A DNA stretch of 5,782 nucleotides, taken from contig CALZOH010000196.1 in assembly GCA_945827465.1 (NCBI GenBank), positions 1 to 5,782 on the forward strand. Direction: 5' to 3'. The stretch is from an uncultured Prevotellaceae bacterium. Its GTDB lineage: Bacteria > Bacteroidota > Bacteroidia > Bacteroidales > Bacteroidaceae. The translations under genes were made by a program, and so were the position numbers. The notes below the pieces were generated by a model. It was not told where the DNA came from, did no database searches, and saw nothing but the letters and a program-made list of their open reading frames with translations. Of this stretch, positions 5,526-5,782 are shown piece after piece (position 1 is the stretch's first letter; each line of letters opens with the position of its first letter).

Positions 5526-5556
5526 CTCACACGATGCAAAGATAGTGCAATGTGAG
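5526..5556. repeat. Inverted repeat enclosing the promoter box, possible operator
   Basis: CTCACA (5526-5531) and TGTGAG (5551-5556) are exact inverted copies 19 bases apart. They flank the -7 box, and two TGCA tetramers lie inside. A dimeric regulator bound here would block RNA polymerase. The half-sites are in the opposite order to a CRP site (TGTGA-N6-TCACA). No regulator gene is present in the window. Confidence 0.4.
5537..5544 (-). promoter_or_regulatory. Promoter (-7 box) of the decarboxylase-like lipoprotein gene
   Basis: TATCTTTG on the minus strand is a perfect -7 box, followed by C. The -33 region is a T-run rather than a clear TTTG. The predicted leader is about 40 bases, A/T-rich and without a Shine-Dalgarno. 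Confidence 0.65.
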
Positions 5557-5658
5557 TGCAGAAAAAAATGAAAAGCCAAAGGATTTATATTTTTTCATGC
5601 CGAACTGCAACTAATGTGGTCGCTCCACTGACATCTATTACCATTCAAACGAAAACCA

Positions 5659-5695
5659 TAGGGACGCAAGGGCATACGCCCTCACGTGGGCGAAA
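5659..5695. repeat. Intergenic palindromic repeat, copy 1 (degenerate)
   Basis: This shares GCATACGCCCT-A-GTG-GCGAAA with the copy at 5746-5782, preceded in both by TAGGG-CG. The left arm (TAGGGACGCAAGG) has diverged, so the long hairpin is weakened, but CGCCC/GGGCG (5678-5682 with 5688-5692) can still pair. It is part of the 226-base gene-free right end (5557-5782), in which no open frame with family resemblance is seen. Confidence 0.7.
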
Positions 5696-5745
5696 TTGAA
5701 ATCATCACACAATACAATAAAACCCAAAAATCAATCGAACAGGTG

Positions 5746-5782
5746 TAGGGGCGTATCGCATACGCCCTGATGTGAGCGAAAA
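5746..5782. repeat. Intergenic palindromic repeat, copy 2, at the contig end
   Basis: GGGCGTAT-CGC-ATACGCCC forms an 8-base-pair stem with a 3-base loop, followed by TGATGTGAGCGAAAA. The offset from copy 1 is 87 bases. A core like GTAGGGGCGTAT-GCATACGCCC is reminiscent of dispersed intergenic palindromes in Bacteroidales genomes (recalled, not checked). Its location at the last base of the window fits an assembly break at a multi-copy sequence. Confidence 0.75.

Noticed and set aside
5526..5556. CRP-type binding site
   Set aside because: The half-sites run CTCACA...TGTGAG with a 19-base gap, the reverse of TGTGA-N6-TCACA.
5659..5782. CRISPR array
   Set aside because: There are only two imperfect copies with a long A/T-rich gap and no cas genes; the units are palindromic intergenic repeats.

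Overview
The window looks like a complete short contig from a member of the order Bacteroidales. Three lines of evidence point there. The protein-coding genes have S21, S15 and malate dehydrogenase sequences of the Bacteroidales type. There are no Shine-Dalgarno sequences; the leaders are A/T-rich instead. Almost every gene is preceded by the Bacteroidetes -7 promoter box TAnnTTTG. Genus cannot be fixed by eye. The first 37 bases are not genomic: positions 5-37 are the Illumina Nextera read-1 transposase adapter, and positions 1-4 fit the end of an i5 index. The far end runs into a short repeated palindromic element, a plausible reason the assembly stopped there.

Layout, left to right. On the minus strand lies the 5' 258 codons of a Xer-type tyrosine recombinase (38-812), cut off by the adapter. 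Upstream of it, also on the minus strand, is rpsU (ribosomal protein bS21, 888-1079) with a good promoter. A gene-poor stretch and a strong hairpin follow, and then mdh (malate dehydrogenase, 1477-2469, minus). A 313-base divergent intergenic region separates mdh from two small plus-strand lipoprotein genes. The first is a META/HslJ-type lipoprotein (2783-3193) and the second is a lipoprotein of unknown family (3319-3735). Each has its own promoter, with a terminator between them. Next is rpsO (ribosomal protein uS15, 3836-4105, plus). It converges on a minus-strand gene (4205-5488), with a near-ideal bidirectional terminator between the two.

The 4205-5488 gene is the most interesting object here. 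It encodes a 427-residue lipoprotein whose body matches phosphatidylserine decarboxylase, and more specifically the N-terminally extended subfamily that includes the fungal L-tryptophan decarboxylase PsiD. The residues expected for self-cleavage to a pyruvoyl enzyme are present. The residues after the lipidated cysteine (SDSDNND) resemble the Bacteroides surface-export signal, so the enzyme may be displayed on the cell surface. Its substrate is unknown.

The genes do not form a single pathway. They are a mix of translation genes (rpsU, rpsO), central metabolism (mdh), chromosome or DNA recombination (the Xer-type gene) and envelope lipoproteins, mostly transcribed as separate units. rpsU and the recombinase gene may form one operon.
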